Below, piece after piece: positions 24,258-33,176 of a stretch of DNA of 38,924 nucleotides. The notes beneath the pieces are model-generated. The model saw nothing but the letters and a program-made list of their open reading frames with translations, did not search any database and was not told the DNA's origin. Every line of letters begins with the position of its first letter. Within the stretch, counting starts at the first letter, position 1. The position numbers and the translations under genes are program-made. Origin of the DNA: a virus; the IMG/VR virus record IMGVR_UViG_3300034374_003578, positions 1 through 38,924 of that record; one strand, written 5' to 3'.

Positions 24258-25910
24258 TTAATTAGACGACATAATGTTATTTGTAGATGCCGCAAATATC
24301 TGTTTGTTACCACCCACATCTGTCGTGGCATCTGTTTTAATTTTTACCGTGGCGTAGTATCCTTTAATTCCAGACATGTCTACACCGTATACCACCTCAT
24401 CAATTCTAGCTGTGCTATTATTAACTAGGTTAGACATGTATTTACCTTCCTTTCTATCAAATCCAGCTCGATACGTCACGCCACCCTCAGTATATGATCC
24501 CTCATCGTAGCTATAGACGCTAGCGCTAACGTCTTGGTAGTCATTTAAACTTGGTGGCCCTGAATAATTATTCAAGTCTACACCCTGTACATCTGACTTA
24601 AAGCTTTCAACCTCCCATCCGTTTGTACCCTCGTATGATATGGTCTTAAACACCTTAGATGTACTAACCTCTGGGTTAAACACAAAGGTAACACTAGTAT
24701 CAACAGTATTACCATAAAAACTACCTCTATTCTTAGCTACAGTATTGTCGTAATGCTTCCAAATAGCTGCATCTTTACATGTGTAGAAATTAGCGTTTAA
24801 TGTATCGGCAAATGCTGGCTTATAATCCCAGAAGCTACTCCAGCCATTATTTGAGTCACTAAATGATATAGTATCATAATCCCCATCTCCAGCTGACAAA
24901 TCAGGTACAACTGGCTGTATCGAGGCTACAAACGAGTCTGAGTAATTATCGTATCCACCTACAATCTTATCCCTCTGTAGCTTGTATAGGTTTATAGTAG
25001 CTGGTATAGAGCTAAATGACTGGCTAAATGTCACATCAGCAACAGAGCCTGGTGTTGTGATATTTATGTCGGTGACATAGGCACCAGATACTCCGCTATA
25101 GTTACCATAAATAGACATCCCGATTTGGATTAAATCTACATCACCAGTAAGTGTTATTGTAGACCCCGTTCCAGATGCGGTAAAACTCAGTAGTTGACTA
25201 TTCTTATAATTACTCGTTATTGGCGCAAGTTTATCTCTAAAATAATCGTGCATACCATAGTCACTAATCTCAGTGATACCGTCCCTAGATAATCTCAATA
25301 CAGCACCCCTAGACTGATCGGTCCAATATACCCTGTACCCCTTCTTAGCGAATGACTCTGGGTTCTTACTCATTCCGTATTCACCAGCATACGGTGTTAC
25401 CTGCCCAATAACCAAGTCGCTTGATGTCACTGTTGCGTCTCCCTGGGCTGAGTATATGGCTGACTTATCAATCAATGCTGTACTTACCTTATCCTCTTGG
25501 AACACCATTAAGTTTCCATTGTTGGTGTATAGTTTCTGAATGCTTCCGTATGTTGGGTCAACACTCTTAGTTATACTCTCCCCAACTGAAAACACGTTTG
25601 TTTCATTGAAGTTTGTTAGAGCGTTGTATAAACCAGAGTAAATAAGGGAGTTGGATGAGACGATCTCATCATCCCTCTCTTCTGTAATGTAAGCCCTAAC
25701 TCCATAACCCGTTTCCGTGTTATTGTATCCACCCCTAATTCTGGACTCCTCCACATACCATTGCTTGGTGTCGGTCACAGAAAGCAGTGGGTACTGTGGG
25801 TATCCGTCTGGGTTCCATGGAAGTGATGGCCATGTAGCAACACCACCGCTAGTGAGAACCTTCTTTACTATAAAAGAATTAAAGTATTTTATTTCAATTG
25901 TAGCTGCCAT
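24258..25910 (-). CDS. muzzle/tail-tubular protein, C-terminal part
   Basis: A 550-aa protein that matches the second half of the crAss-like muzzle (stabilisation) protein as I recall it. Markers: ESRIRGGYNN, NALTNFNETNVFSVGE, YGSIQKLYTNNGNLMVFQEDKV, then GEYGMSKNPESFA and RGAVLRLSRDGITEISDYGM. In relatives these motifs are usually in the same polypeptide as the MNKDLDPRLI N-terminus, which here lies in the separate gene directly upstream. Start ATG at 25910 follows the upstream stop after one base, so the two products are likely made together. The muzzle closes the DNA exit channel. Confidence 0.7.
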   Translation of the reverse strand: MAATIEIKYFNSFIVKKVLTSGGVATWPSLPWNPDGYPQYPLLSVTDTKQWYVEESRIRGGYNNTETGYGVRAYITEERDDEIVSSNSLIYSGLYNALTNFNETNVFSVGESITKSVDPTYGSIQKLYTNNGNLMVFQEDKVSTALIDKSAIYSAQGDATVTSSDLVIGQVTPYAGEYGMSKNPESFAKKGYRVYWTDQSRGAVLRLSRDGITEISDYGMHDYFRDKLAPITSNYKNSQLLSFTASGTGSTITLTGDVDLIQIGMSIYGNYSGVSGAYVTDINITTPGSVADVTFSQSFSSIPATINLYKLQRDKIVGGYDNYSDSFVASIQPVVPDLSAGDGDYDTISFSDSNNGWSSFWDYKPAFADTLNANFYTCKDAAIWKHYDNTVAKNRGSFYGNTVDTSVTFVFNPEVSTSKVFKTISYEGTNGWEVESFKSDVQGVDLNNYSGPPSLNDYQDVSASVYSYDEGSYTEGGVTYRAGFDRKEGKYMSNLVNNSTARIDEVVYGVDMSGIKGYYATVKIKTDATTDVGGNKQIFAASTNNIMSSN

Positions 25911-25911
25911 A

Positions 25912-28900
25912 TCAATTAGTTCTAGTTAGCGTTGTTGTCTCAACTGTTTCGTAACTCAATCCAGAACCACTAGCGTCAGTCAGCTTCAACGTAACCCTTA
26001 CATCTGTATCTACCCTATTACTATAGTTGTATAAGTTTGCCTCATTGGTTGCGTTTACATCAAGGCAAATTAACTGGTTGTTATACTGAAGCGTCTCTGG
26101 AATGGATTGGCCACTACCTTTTACTACTCTAAACATATCCGATACTGGGGTATTGTATTGTGTCCAAGCCCCACCATTTCCTGTCCACTGAAACTCAACC
26201 TTTGTAACCTCCCAAATCAAGCCGTTCTTTTGATCAGAAACTTGAGCTGCGCCATTATCCCCATCCATTACAGTAAATGTAGCCCATGTAGATGGCGGTA
26301 TAATCTCTGGAAGTGATGCGCTACCAGTGGCAGTTGCTGTTGGCGCTACATTTGCTAGGTAATTACCAAATCCAGTAGAGATTAAAGAGGCTGGCCCAGA
26401 GTTGTTTGTGGCGCTTATCGTAAATGAATAATTGTCAAATATCCTGCTGTTCTCTGTATATACAAAGTATGTACCTGGTGACGGTGTAATATAGAATTGG
26501 TTAAGAGAATTGTCCCTATTCAGTGTAAACTTGTTTGTGACAATCCCTCCATTACCATTCCTTACTTCTACTAGCATAGCTGTGGTGGTGGTGTTGCTAA
26601 TTACCTCACCATTGGCGGCAGCTAAATCAAATCGAGCTATCTCTGGAACTGCAATAAAACCACTAGGGGGTATGGCGTCCTCTGAAAGATTCCATTCTAA
26701 GTTAGCTATAGACACTGGAAGCTCAGAAAAGTCTTGCTTTACATATGAGTTAAGTGCAGATATAAGCCCCGAAGATGTACTTTCCCAGAATATCTCTAGA
26801 TTTGAGATAAATGGAGCAGTCTCATAGACATTTAGGCGTGTATTTAAATTTGTTACCTCTGGTGGATCAAAACCAGAAGGTGTAGTTAAATCCCCACCAC
26901 CAACAGCACCAATTAGATTCACGGTAGAAACTCTTCCTATGTATGGGTTCGCCCCTCTCAAATCAGCTCCATCCCCAGGAACAGTACCAACATTGTTGGT
27001 GGGTATGCTATAAAACGGTGAGCTGTAATACTCATCACCCTCAGACGTAGTGTCTAATCCAATTTCATTTCTGTCACCAATCAACGTGACCTCATCACCT
27101 GATATCGTAGGGAAATACTGCCTGTTGGTTGGATTTGATGAACTAAATCCAGTATTGTAAACCCTTCCAAAAACCCTGACAGAACTTGAAAACTGAAGGT
27201 CTTGCGGCCCAACCTCCTGAAGGTCCCTTGGTATTTTATTAATATTATCTGAAAACAGTGTTATATAGGCTTCGTCTTGAACTGTACTATAACTAGTTGG
27301 ATGAGGTGCTGATGAACTAACATCTTGAGGGTATCCATTTAGTATAGTTGGTAGGTATACATTGTAGTAGCTCTGCTCTTGCTGCTTCACAACAAACTTG
27401 TAACTGTACCACCCAAGTGGATTTGTGGTGGCATCATAGAGTCCTATATACCCAATGGTAGACGACACAGACGGTATTGGAGCATTAAATGTGGCCTGAA
27501 GTGAATCACCAAGAAAATTCAAATTCATAACATCATCCTTATATGGATGGTATATTGTAGATGTGTCTGATGTGATTACATCTGACTGCCTTCCATATTT
27601 GTCAGCGAGAACAATACCAACCTGGTATGTCCTGTTCTGCTTTAGTGAGTGGTTTGGGTACTCCTCTTTAGACCCAGGTCCACCAAACCCATAATCTAAT
27701 TTATCCCCAGCAGTAACGCTGTAGTTAAGGCTTTTTAACGATGCACTCCTTAGTGTGAGATTGCCGTAAATTACTCTATTACCAGCTACGGCTTGCGCTC
27801 TTGCTCTTAATGGAACCTGGTCGCTAACCCTTACAGTTTCCTTTGATGGCAGGGTTCTAATCGGTTTCGATGAGTTGTATGTATACACATACTCACTACC
27901 AGTGGACGAGGCTAAATCATCGAAATCAATTGTATCCACAACCTTTATCGCGTTACCTTCAGAATCCTTGAATAGTACGTCAATTTCTTTTACTTTATAC
28001 TTATTGTATATGCTGTCTTTGTTGAATGCTAATGATTGAAGTGTTATAATTAGGTCTCCAGTAACGCTACCCAAAATAGCCCCTAAAACTGTAACGGTGT
28101 CTCCAACCATGTAACCAGATCCGCTAGACACAACGCTAACATCAATCACCGAACCACCTACGACACTGATATTAATTTCTAATCCAATGCCGCTTCCAGA
28201 GGATGAATACCCAGCCGTCACACCCACTGTTCCAGAATAGAGTCCATCCGCAAAATCAATCTGGTTGGTTGTTATGCTTGACGTCAAAACACCACTCCCC
28301 TCAGCTAACGTATTAGACACGAATGCGTCATCAGGCATTGGTATGGCAATATCTATTTTATTTACCTTGTTTTCAAAGAAGTCAATTATGGTGCTTTTAA
28401 TGGTGTTGTTCTCATCACTATCTGCTGCATCGTCTAAGATACTCGTAGGAATAGATTCCTCTAAGAAGTACCCATCCTGCTTCGGTATAAACGCAGCCTG
28501 AGAGAACGGGGCTATTAGGGAGTATTCGTTATCCTCAAACTTGTATCTGTAGCTGAATCGAGCAAACTTGTCAGATAAGAAATTCTTATCACCCGTGAAG
28601 TTTGGGTCGTAGTATGGGTTCGCCCCAATTGTTACCTTATTTGTAGCGCTAAATGTACCGCCAGATGTGGTTACTACAGAGCCAGCTACGTTAGTAACCG
28701 TAATACCGTCCGAAACAGTAATTACTGGGCTGCCTCCAGATGTTGTCGATGTAACTATGGCACCAATATAATTTATGTTTGGTGCAGTACCAGTGACTGT
28801 AAACGACCCAGTACCCCCAGCCGCCGCAGTTGTGGTATATGGTAGAGGAAGGTTTTCACTAACTACATCCCACATGGATGGGGTTCTAGCAAAGTCCTGT

Positions 28901-29817
28901 CTACTGATGGTAAAGGTGGCATTTTTACTCGCAGGGCCACCAAAAAATGACGCTAAAGTTGCCGCTGTAATTGTTATCTTATCACCAACTACATAGTTGT
29001 TATTCGCATCAGTTGGTGCAACATTAACAAATATTGATCCCACATATAGTGTATTTGGGGTTCCACTTGCAAATGTTGTGACATTACAAGTTAGCGTACC
29101 CCCAGCTCCATCGGTGGTAACACCAGATGTAACACCAACAGTAAAAATAGCAGAGCTTGGAGATGCAACACCAGTAATAATTACTGGGCTATCTATCGGT
29201 ATAATTGTTCCGTTAGCTATGCTACCATCACCCTTCAACGTGCTTAAGGATGGTGCCTGATACGGGTAGTATTTAGCGACTGATATATGCTCTTCGGATG
29301 TGTAGTATGGGTTTGCTGAACCGTATGGGTTGGCTATAGCTAGGTCAACATTAATTTTTCTTGGCTGATTTCTGTTGTCTGTAAAGAACAGTAGATTCTC
29401 TATAAGATCTATACCAAGTACCTCGTGTGTATCTGAAAAGTTAAGGAAGCTGCCACCAACTAAAATTGTGTATTCACCGCTTATGGTGTTATACATGGCT
29501 ATATAGTGTGCGGATCCGCTTGGTGCGTAGTTATCTAAAGCCGTAGCAGATGAGTCTGTGTAGTTTGTTAAAAAAGCAAATAACCTATCGTTGGCAGTGT
29601 CTACATAGAAGCCAATAATTTTAAGGTGGCTATCTGTAAGACCAAAGGTTGTCAGCTCACTGTTACCAAAAACATTCTCCAATACCCCTGAGTCTCCACC
29701 AGCTGAATCAGTGACGGACGCATTTCTAGCCTCAATATATTCTCTATTGGATATTAATCTTGGATCAAGATCTTTATTCATCTTAGCCCCAAGAAAAACA
29801 TTTTTAGTTTCTGCCAT
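25912..29817 (-). CDS. muzzle/tail-tubular protein, N-terminal part with inserted domains
   Basis: A 1301-aa protein. The start FLGAKMNKDLDPRLISNREYIEARNASV and later VKEIDVLFKDSEGN, AQAVAGNRVIYGN and RTYQVGIVLADKYGRQSDV are typical of the first part of crAss-like and marine Bacteroidota phage muzzle proteins. Two Gly/Ser/Thr-rich beta modules are inserted: about 222-304 (YVVGDKITIT) and about 505-600 (GSGYMVGDTVTV), the latter similar to a module in the ring protein at 31036-32133. The last 200 residues look like Ig-like folds. About 400 aa larger than I would expect, owing to insertions. Confidence 0.7.
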   Translation of the reverse strand: MAETKNVFLGAKMNKDLDPRLISNREYIEARNASVTDSAGGDSGVLENVFGNSELTTFGLTDSHLKIIGFYVDTANDRLFAFLTNYTDSSATALDNYAPSGSAHYIAMYNTISGEYTILVGGSFLNFSDTHEVLGIDLIENLLFFTDNRNQPRKINVDLAIANPYGSANPYYTSEEHISVAKYYPYQAPSLSTLKGDGSIANGTIIPIDSPVIITGVASPSSAIFTVGVTSGVTTDGAGGTLTCNVTTFASGTPNTLYVGSIFVNVAPTDANNNYVVGDKITITAATLASFFGGPASKNATFTISRQDFARTPSMWDVVSENLPLPYTTTAAAGGTGSFTVTGTAPNINYIGAIVTSTTSGGSPVITVSDGITVTNVAGSVVTTSGGTFSATNKVTIGANPYYDPNFTGDKNFLSDKFARFSYRYKFEDNEYSLIAPFSQAAFIPKQDGYFLEESIPTSILDDAADSDENNTIKSTIIDFFENKVNKIDIAIPMPDDAFVSNTLAEGSGVLTSSITTNQIDFADGLYSGTVGVTAGYSSSGSGIGLEINISVVGGSVIDVSVVSSGSGYMVGDTVTVLGAILGSVTGDLIITLQSLAFNKDSIYNKYKVKEIDVLFKDSEGNAIKVVDTIDFDDLASSTGSEYVYTYNSSKPIRTLPSKETVRVSDQVPLRARAQAVAGNRVIYGNLTLRSASLKSLNYSVTAGDKLDYGFGGPGSKEEYPNHSLKQNRTYQVGIVLADKYGRQSDVITSDTSTIYHPYKDDVMNLNFLGDSLQATFNAPIPSVSSTIGYIGLYDATTNPLGWYSYKFVVKQQEQSYYNVYLPTILNGYPQDVSSSAPHPTSYSTVQDEAYITLFSDNINKIPRDLQEVGPQDLQFSSSVRVFGRVYNTGFSSSNPTNRQYFPTISGDEVTLIGDRNEIGLDTTSEGDEYYSSPFYSIPTNNVGTVPGDGADLRGANPYIGRVSTVNLIGAVGGGDLTTPSGFDPPEVTNLNTRLNVYETAPFISNLEIFWESTSSGLISALNSYVKQDFSELPVSIANLEWNLSEDAIPPSGFIAVPEIARFDLAAANGEVISNTTTTAMLVEVRNGNGGIVTNKFTLNRDNSLNQFYITPSPGTYFVYTENSRIFDNYSFTISATNNSGPASLISTGFGNYLANVAPTATATGSASLPEIIPPSTWATFTVMDGDNGAAQVSDQKNGLIWEVTKVEFQWTGNGGAWTQYNTPVSDMFRVVKGSGQSIPETLQYNNQLICLDVNATNEANLYNYSNRVDTDVRVTLKLTDASGSGLSYETVETTTLTRTN

Positions 29818-29823
29818 TTAATT

Positions 29824-31029
29824 CTAGTTTTTAATCATCTTAGACTTACCCCTCATGACCTGAATGAGTTCGCCTAATTTCAGATTGGAAAGCCTAATCT
29901 TGGCATTTCTCAGTTTAGCACTTCTTTCCTGCTTCCATCGTCTTACAGCATACTCTGGCTGGTTTGCCCTTGTACTCATAATTGAGTACACTAGGTGTGC
30001 GTACATAGCGTCTTCTGCAAGCTTTGGTACCCGTGAGTTTTCTCCATAAGCCAACCCATCAGATATATACTCTATGACAACTAATTGGTTTGCTAAGTTG
30101 CTAGAAAACCCAAATGAGTTTGTTCTTTCACTAATAGTAAACCATCCATTCCCTTGAGTTAGTGTTGGATCTAGGCCGTATCTCTGTCCAAAATATCCAC
30201 CGTAACCCCAAGCATACCCTAATCCATAACCCCACCAATCGTAGCCTTGATTGACTTGGTTACTGTTAAATATTCCTGTAATTTCGTTAGTGTCATTGGT
30301 GTTCCATCTAGTCTCTGTTTGAGATGATAGCTGTATGTTTGTGCCGTCACCATCCTGAATTAAACCACCAGCAGAGTCTTGTTCTGGACTTTGTACTGGA
30401 TTGATTGTCAGATTATTAGCTGGGTATACGATATGCTTTACACCAAGTTGATCAATCCATGACACCCTAACGTAGTTTACATAGTCTTGTGGGATTGGTA
30501 AACTCAGGCTGTCTGGAATCGTAAGTTCAATTGAGTTAATACTTTTTAATGTATCATAGCTAAACTCCTGTAAACCTCTCTTGGCGTGGAATATTACATC
30601 TGTTCTTTTTACGCTTGGGATGAGCTTACCAGCACCAACGTAGGCCACCAAAAAGTTATTGACAATGTCAGATATGGTGATGTACTGATACCCACCATAA
30701 TTATTCTGCGCTGCTGTAATAAACAGTACAACCCTTACCATAATGCTTGGACCAAGAGGCACTGGAACCGCATTTGTACCACTAATAACTTGATTTGTAG
30801 TAGCTGTAGCAACCTCAGATGGTACGGTAACCCATGTTACGCCACCATCATTACTTGTTTGAAGATAATAGTTCCTTGGATACTCACCAGATACACCGTC
30901 TGTTAGTTCGGTATTAAATGTCGTGGGAAAGCTTGATTGCGTTTCGGCCGCACCAAGGTCATACACTCTTTGGCCTACATAATACTCCTCGTTTGTTTCG
31001 GTAATTAAACCTCCATTTGGTACTGCCAT
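29824..31029 (-). CDS. neck ring/adaptor protein, crAss-like
   Basis: A 401-aa protein. The N-terminal 110 residues form a beta-rich, probably exposed domain (YYLQTSNDGGVTWVTV). From about 115 on it follows crAss-like ring proteins: ITISDIVNNFLVAYVGAGKL, IPSVKRTDVIFHAKRGLQEFSYDT, LPIPQDYVNYVRVSW, a Gly/Tyr/Trp loop (WGYGLGYAWGYGGYFGQRYGLDP), and a C-terminal VIEYISDGL...AYAHLVYSIMSTRANQPEY-type segment. It sits between the portal side and the muzzle, building the neck. The start follows the upstream gene after six bases. Confidence 0.75.
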   Translation of the reverse strand: MAVPNGGLITETNEEYYVGQRVYDLGAAETQSSFPTTFNTELTDGVSGEYPRNYYLQTSNDGGVTWVTVPSEVATATTNQVISGTNAVPVPLGPSIMVRVVLFITAAQNNYGGYQYITISDIVNNFLVAYVGAGKLIPSVKRTDVIFHAKRGLQEFSYDTLKSINSIELTIPDSLSLPIPQDYVNYVRVSWIDQLGVKHIVYPANNLTINPVQSPEQDSAGGLIQDGDGTNIQLSSQTETRWNTNDTNEITGIFNSNQVNQGYDWWGYGLGYAWGYGGYFGQRYGLDPTLTQGNGWFTISERTNSFGFSSNLANQLVVIEYISDGLAYGENSRVPKLAEDAMYAHLVYSIMSTRANQPEYAVRRWKQERSAKLRNAKIRLSNLKLGELIQVMRGKSKMIKN

Positions 31030-31035
31030 TTCTTA

Positions 31036-32133
31036 TTAGCTTTTTTCGTTTATCTCCTCAGATCTAGCTTCTTGAACAGCGGCCTGAATTATATTTGGAT
31101 CATTTATAACTACACCAAAATAGAACAGGAGCTTAATTATAAAGTCGGTTTGCTCTGACACATGAAGTTCGATGTCTGTAGATCCGTATGTGCTATTTGC
31201 ATTAAAGTTCGCATCAGTGAGTGTGATGATCATATCGCCACCAACACCGCCACCGAAGCTTGCCCCAGAAAATGTAATGGTGTCACCAGAGGCATAACCA
31301 GAACCTGCGTTAGTAACTGTCACACTTGTTACGGTTGCTGAACCAGCACCACCAGTAGTTGTTATTGTCACCTCGATACCAGTACCAGACCCAGATGTAG
31401 CAGATGGGTTTACACCAGTAGTAACCGCAGCGTCCTTATTTGTTGGGTTGGTGCTTATGCTAGATGTTAATGTCCCAGTTCCTGTATTGATTAATGCATC
31501 GCCGTATGTGGTTGCATCGTAGATGTACTGACCCAGAGAGCCAACACTATAACCCCATCGTGGGTTTTTTGGTTTGCGTAGATAGCTTACGGATATATTA
31601 TTGTAAACTGGACTCGCATCGTACTGTCCATTAATTGTCGATGGACTGATATAAATTTTATTGTCCTCGTATAGATACGTTGGAAAGCTTGTTGTTGATG
31701 CTGTAAGTGGTGAGTTTTGAATGTTATAAAAATCAAACCTCTGAAGCCTTTGTGCCTCTACTTGCTTTCCGTTCAGGCCATTATACACAATAGAACCTAG
31801 TCGGTAGAATGTATCAGTATTGCCAGTGGGTGATGTCCCAGTGGCTGGGTCAATCCATCCAGGAAGCTCGTAGTGATCTGTATTGTAGTATGGTTTATCA
31901 ATCTCTTTAAATACAGAAAGCTTCTCATCCGTATTCATGACCCTGTCAGAGTAGTCTGCATCGGCCTGTGGGATTCGAAGCTGCTGGTTTAGTTCTTCCG
32001 CATAGTTTTCAAACATTTGCAGCTGAACTTGAGTGGCTATTTTATTAAACTCATTGGGAGTAACATAACCCCTTTGTTCCTTATTCAGGATCAACAAAGC
32101 AGTTTTATATACTTCATTAACATTTATAGCCAT
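31036..32133 (-). CDS. neck ring/adaptor protein with inserted GSGY module
   Basis: A 365-aa protein. The N-terminus AINVNEVYKTALLILNKEQRGYVTPNEFNKIATQVQLQ and the C-terminus ELHVSEQTDFIIKLLFYFGVVINDPNIIQAAVQEA are typical of a crAss-like ring protein. Between them, residues about 215-311 hold a Gly/Ser/Thr-rich beta module (SGSGTGIEVTITT, NAGSGYASGDTITFSG, GDMIITL) like one in the 1301-aa muzzle protein. The module probably projects outward and was gained by insertion. Preceded by a short noncoding hairpin region. Confidence 0.75.
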   Translation of the reverse strand: MAINVNEVYKTALLILNKEQRGYVTPNEFNKIATQVQLQMFENYAEELNQQLRIPQADADYSDRVMNTDEKLSVFKEIDKPYYNTDHYELPGWIDPATGTSPTGNTDTFYRLGSIVYNGLNGKQVEAQRLQRFDFYNIQNSPLTASTTSFPTYLYEDNKIYISPSTINGQYDASPVYNNISVSYLRKPKNPRWGYSVGSLGQYIYDATTYGDALINTGTGTLTSSISTNPTNKDAAVTTGVNPSATSGSGTGIEVTITTTGGAGSATVTSVTVTNAGSGYASGDTITFSGASFGGGVGGDMIITLTDANFNANSTYGSTDIELHVSEQTDFIIKLLFYFGVVINDPNIIQAAVQEARSEEINEKS

Positions 32134-32157
32134 AGTTTTTTTATTATTTATAGAAGC

Positions 32158-32180
32158 TAGGCCAGGATAAACCTGACCTA
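32158..32180 (-). other. intercistronic hairpin without T-run
   Basis: On the minus-strand RNA, UAGGUCAGG pairs with CCUGGCCUA (9 bp, one G-U) with a UUUAU loop. The stem is better on this strand than on the other, where the same position is a C-A mismatch. No U-run follows, so it is more likely a processing or stability element between the 297-aa gene and the ring protein gene than a terminator. Confidence 0.5.
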
Positions 32181-32204
32181 ACCACTATAATATATATTAC
32201 GTTG

Positions 32205-33098
32205 TTACATTAATTTTTTCTCAATAGATGAGAATATTTCCATACCCTCGTCTGTCTTGAAAAATGATGCCATAGCTGAATATGGGTGTTCATCAAATGG
32301 AACCGTCATTAGTTTTCTACCAGTAGATGCCCAGGTGAATGTCCTTTGATCTTGTGATAGTTTAATGATGCCCTGTTCAGCGGCTTTAATTGCAAAGTTT
32401 CTAAGTTGAATATTCTCATCCATTGCCAAACTAATAAATAGTCTTGGGTTTGTCTTGGCAAGAACCATCAAGTCTCTTCGTATCTCCTTGGTTGTCATTG
32501 TAGAAACGCTAGAACCTTTTTCTGCACGAAGGATTGCCTCAGCGTGATCGATATCAATCTCTCTAGCGGCAGTCATAGCCTCCAACTCAGTCTCCAAATC
32601 CTCCAAGCCATACTCCGCTTCTTGCACTGGATCAAACTCTCTATACAACTTATCCTTGTGAGGATGATAGATAGACAACAACCTCTGTAGGCTTTGCTTT
32701 TCTTTTGGTACATGAAGCACACCATTTTTAAACACAATGTGTTCAAGCGTTACAGATCCAGTCTGTTCATCGACAAAGCAACTTTTTTGATTGGTTGCAT
32801 ATCGAATCTCTCTCTGCATATTTTTTTCTGGATCAAACCAAAGAAGCGGATGCCTCTCACTGTGCTTACTGGCCAATGTAAAGGTCAGTGGCTCCTTGTT
32901 TCCAGTAAGGAAGTATTGGCGAGCCTTAATCTCCCAATCATCCTTATTTTTAGTTTCCTCAACCTTCACCTGCTTTTTAATCGGTTTTGGTGTCGGCTCT
33001 TCGTATGTTTCTTCTACTGTTTCTTCAACCGTAGTTTCTTCTTGATCTACTACCACTTCTTCTTTTGCGGTAGTTGTTGTTTTTCTTGGACGTGCCAT
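32205..33098 (-). CDS. virion-associated protein of unknown function
   Basis: A 297-aa protein directly downstream of the capsid gene terminator. The first 55 residues are a low-complexity acidic tract with Thr and Glu runs (EETTVEETVEETYEE), probably disordered. The rest is a globular alpha-rich domain with conserved-looking pieces (HPLLWFDPEKNMQREIRYATNQKSC, RRDLMVLAKTNPRLFISLAMDEN). The position suggests a head-completion or decoration role, but no motif proves it. Confidence 0.6.
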   Translation of the reverse strand: MARPRKTTTTAKEEVVVDQEETTVEETVEETYEEPTPKPIKKQVKVEETKNKDDWEIKARQYFLTGNKEPLTFTLASKHSERHPLLWFDPEKNMQREIRYATNQKSCFVDEQTGSVTLEHIVFKNGVLHVPKEKQSLQRLLSIYHPHKDKLYREFDPVQEAEYGLEDLETELEAMTAAREIDIDHAEAILRAEKGSSVSTMTTKEIRRDLMVLAKTNPRLFISLAMDENIQLRNFAIKAAEQGIIKLSQDQRTFTWASTGRKLMTVPFDEHPYSAMASFFKTDEGMEIFSSIEKKLM

Positions 33099-33120
33099 AA
33101 TATGATATAATTAAATAATT

Positions 33121-33163
33121 AAAAAAAAAGAAAACTTGAGGCCACAAATTGCAGCCCCAAGTT
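33121..33163 (-). terminator. strong rho-independent terminator after the capsid gene
   Basis: On the minus strand, AACTTGGGGC (33163-33154) pairs with GCCTCAAGTT (33042-33033 in the 33,1xx numbering: 33142-33133) with one G-T wobble and a loop of about 11 bases, followed by TTCTTTTTTTTT down to 33121. It lies 14 bases after the major capsid stop, so most late transcripts would stop here, raising capsid dosage over the downstream neck genes. Confidence 0.85.
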
Positions 33164-33176
33164 TATCAAGTTATAA

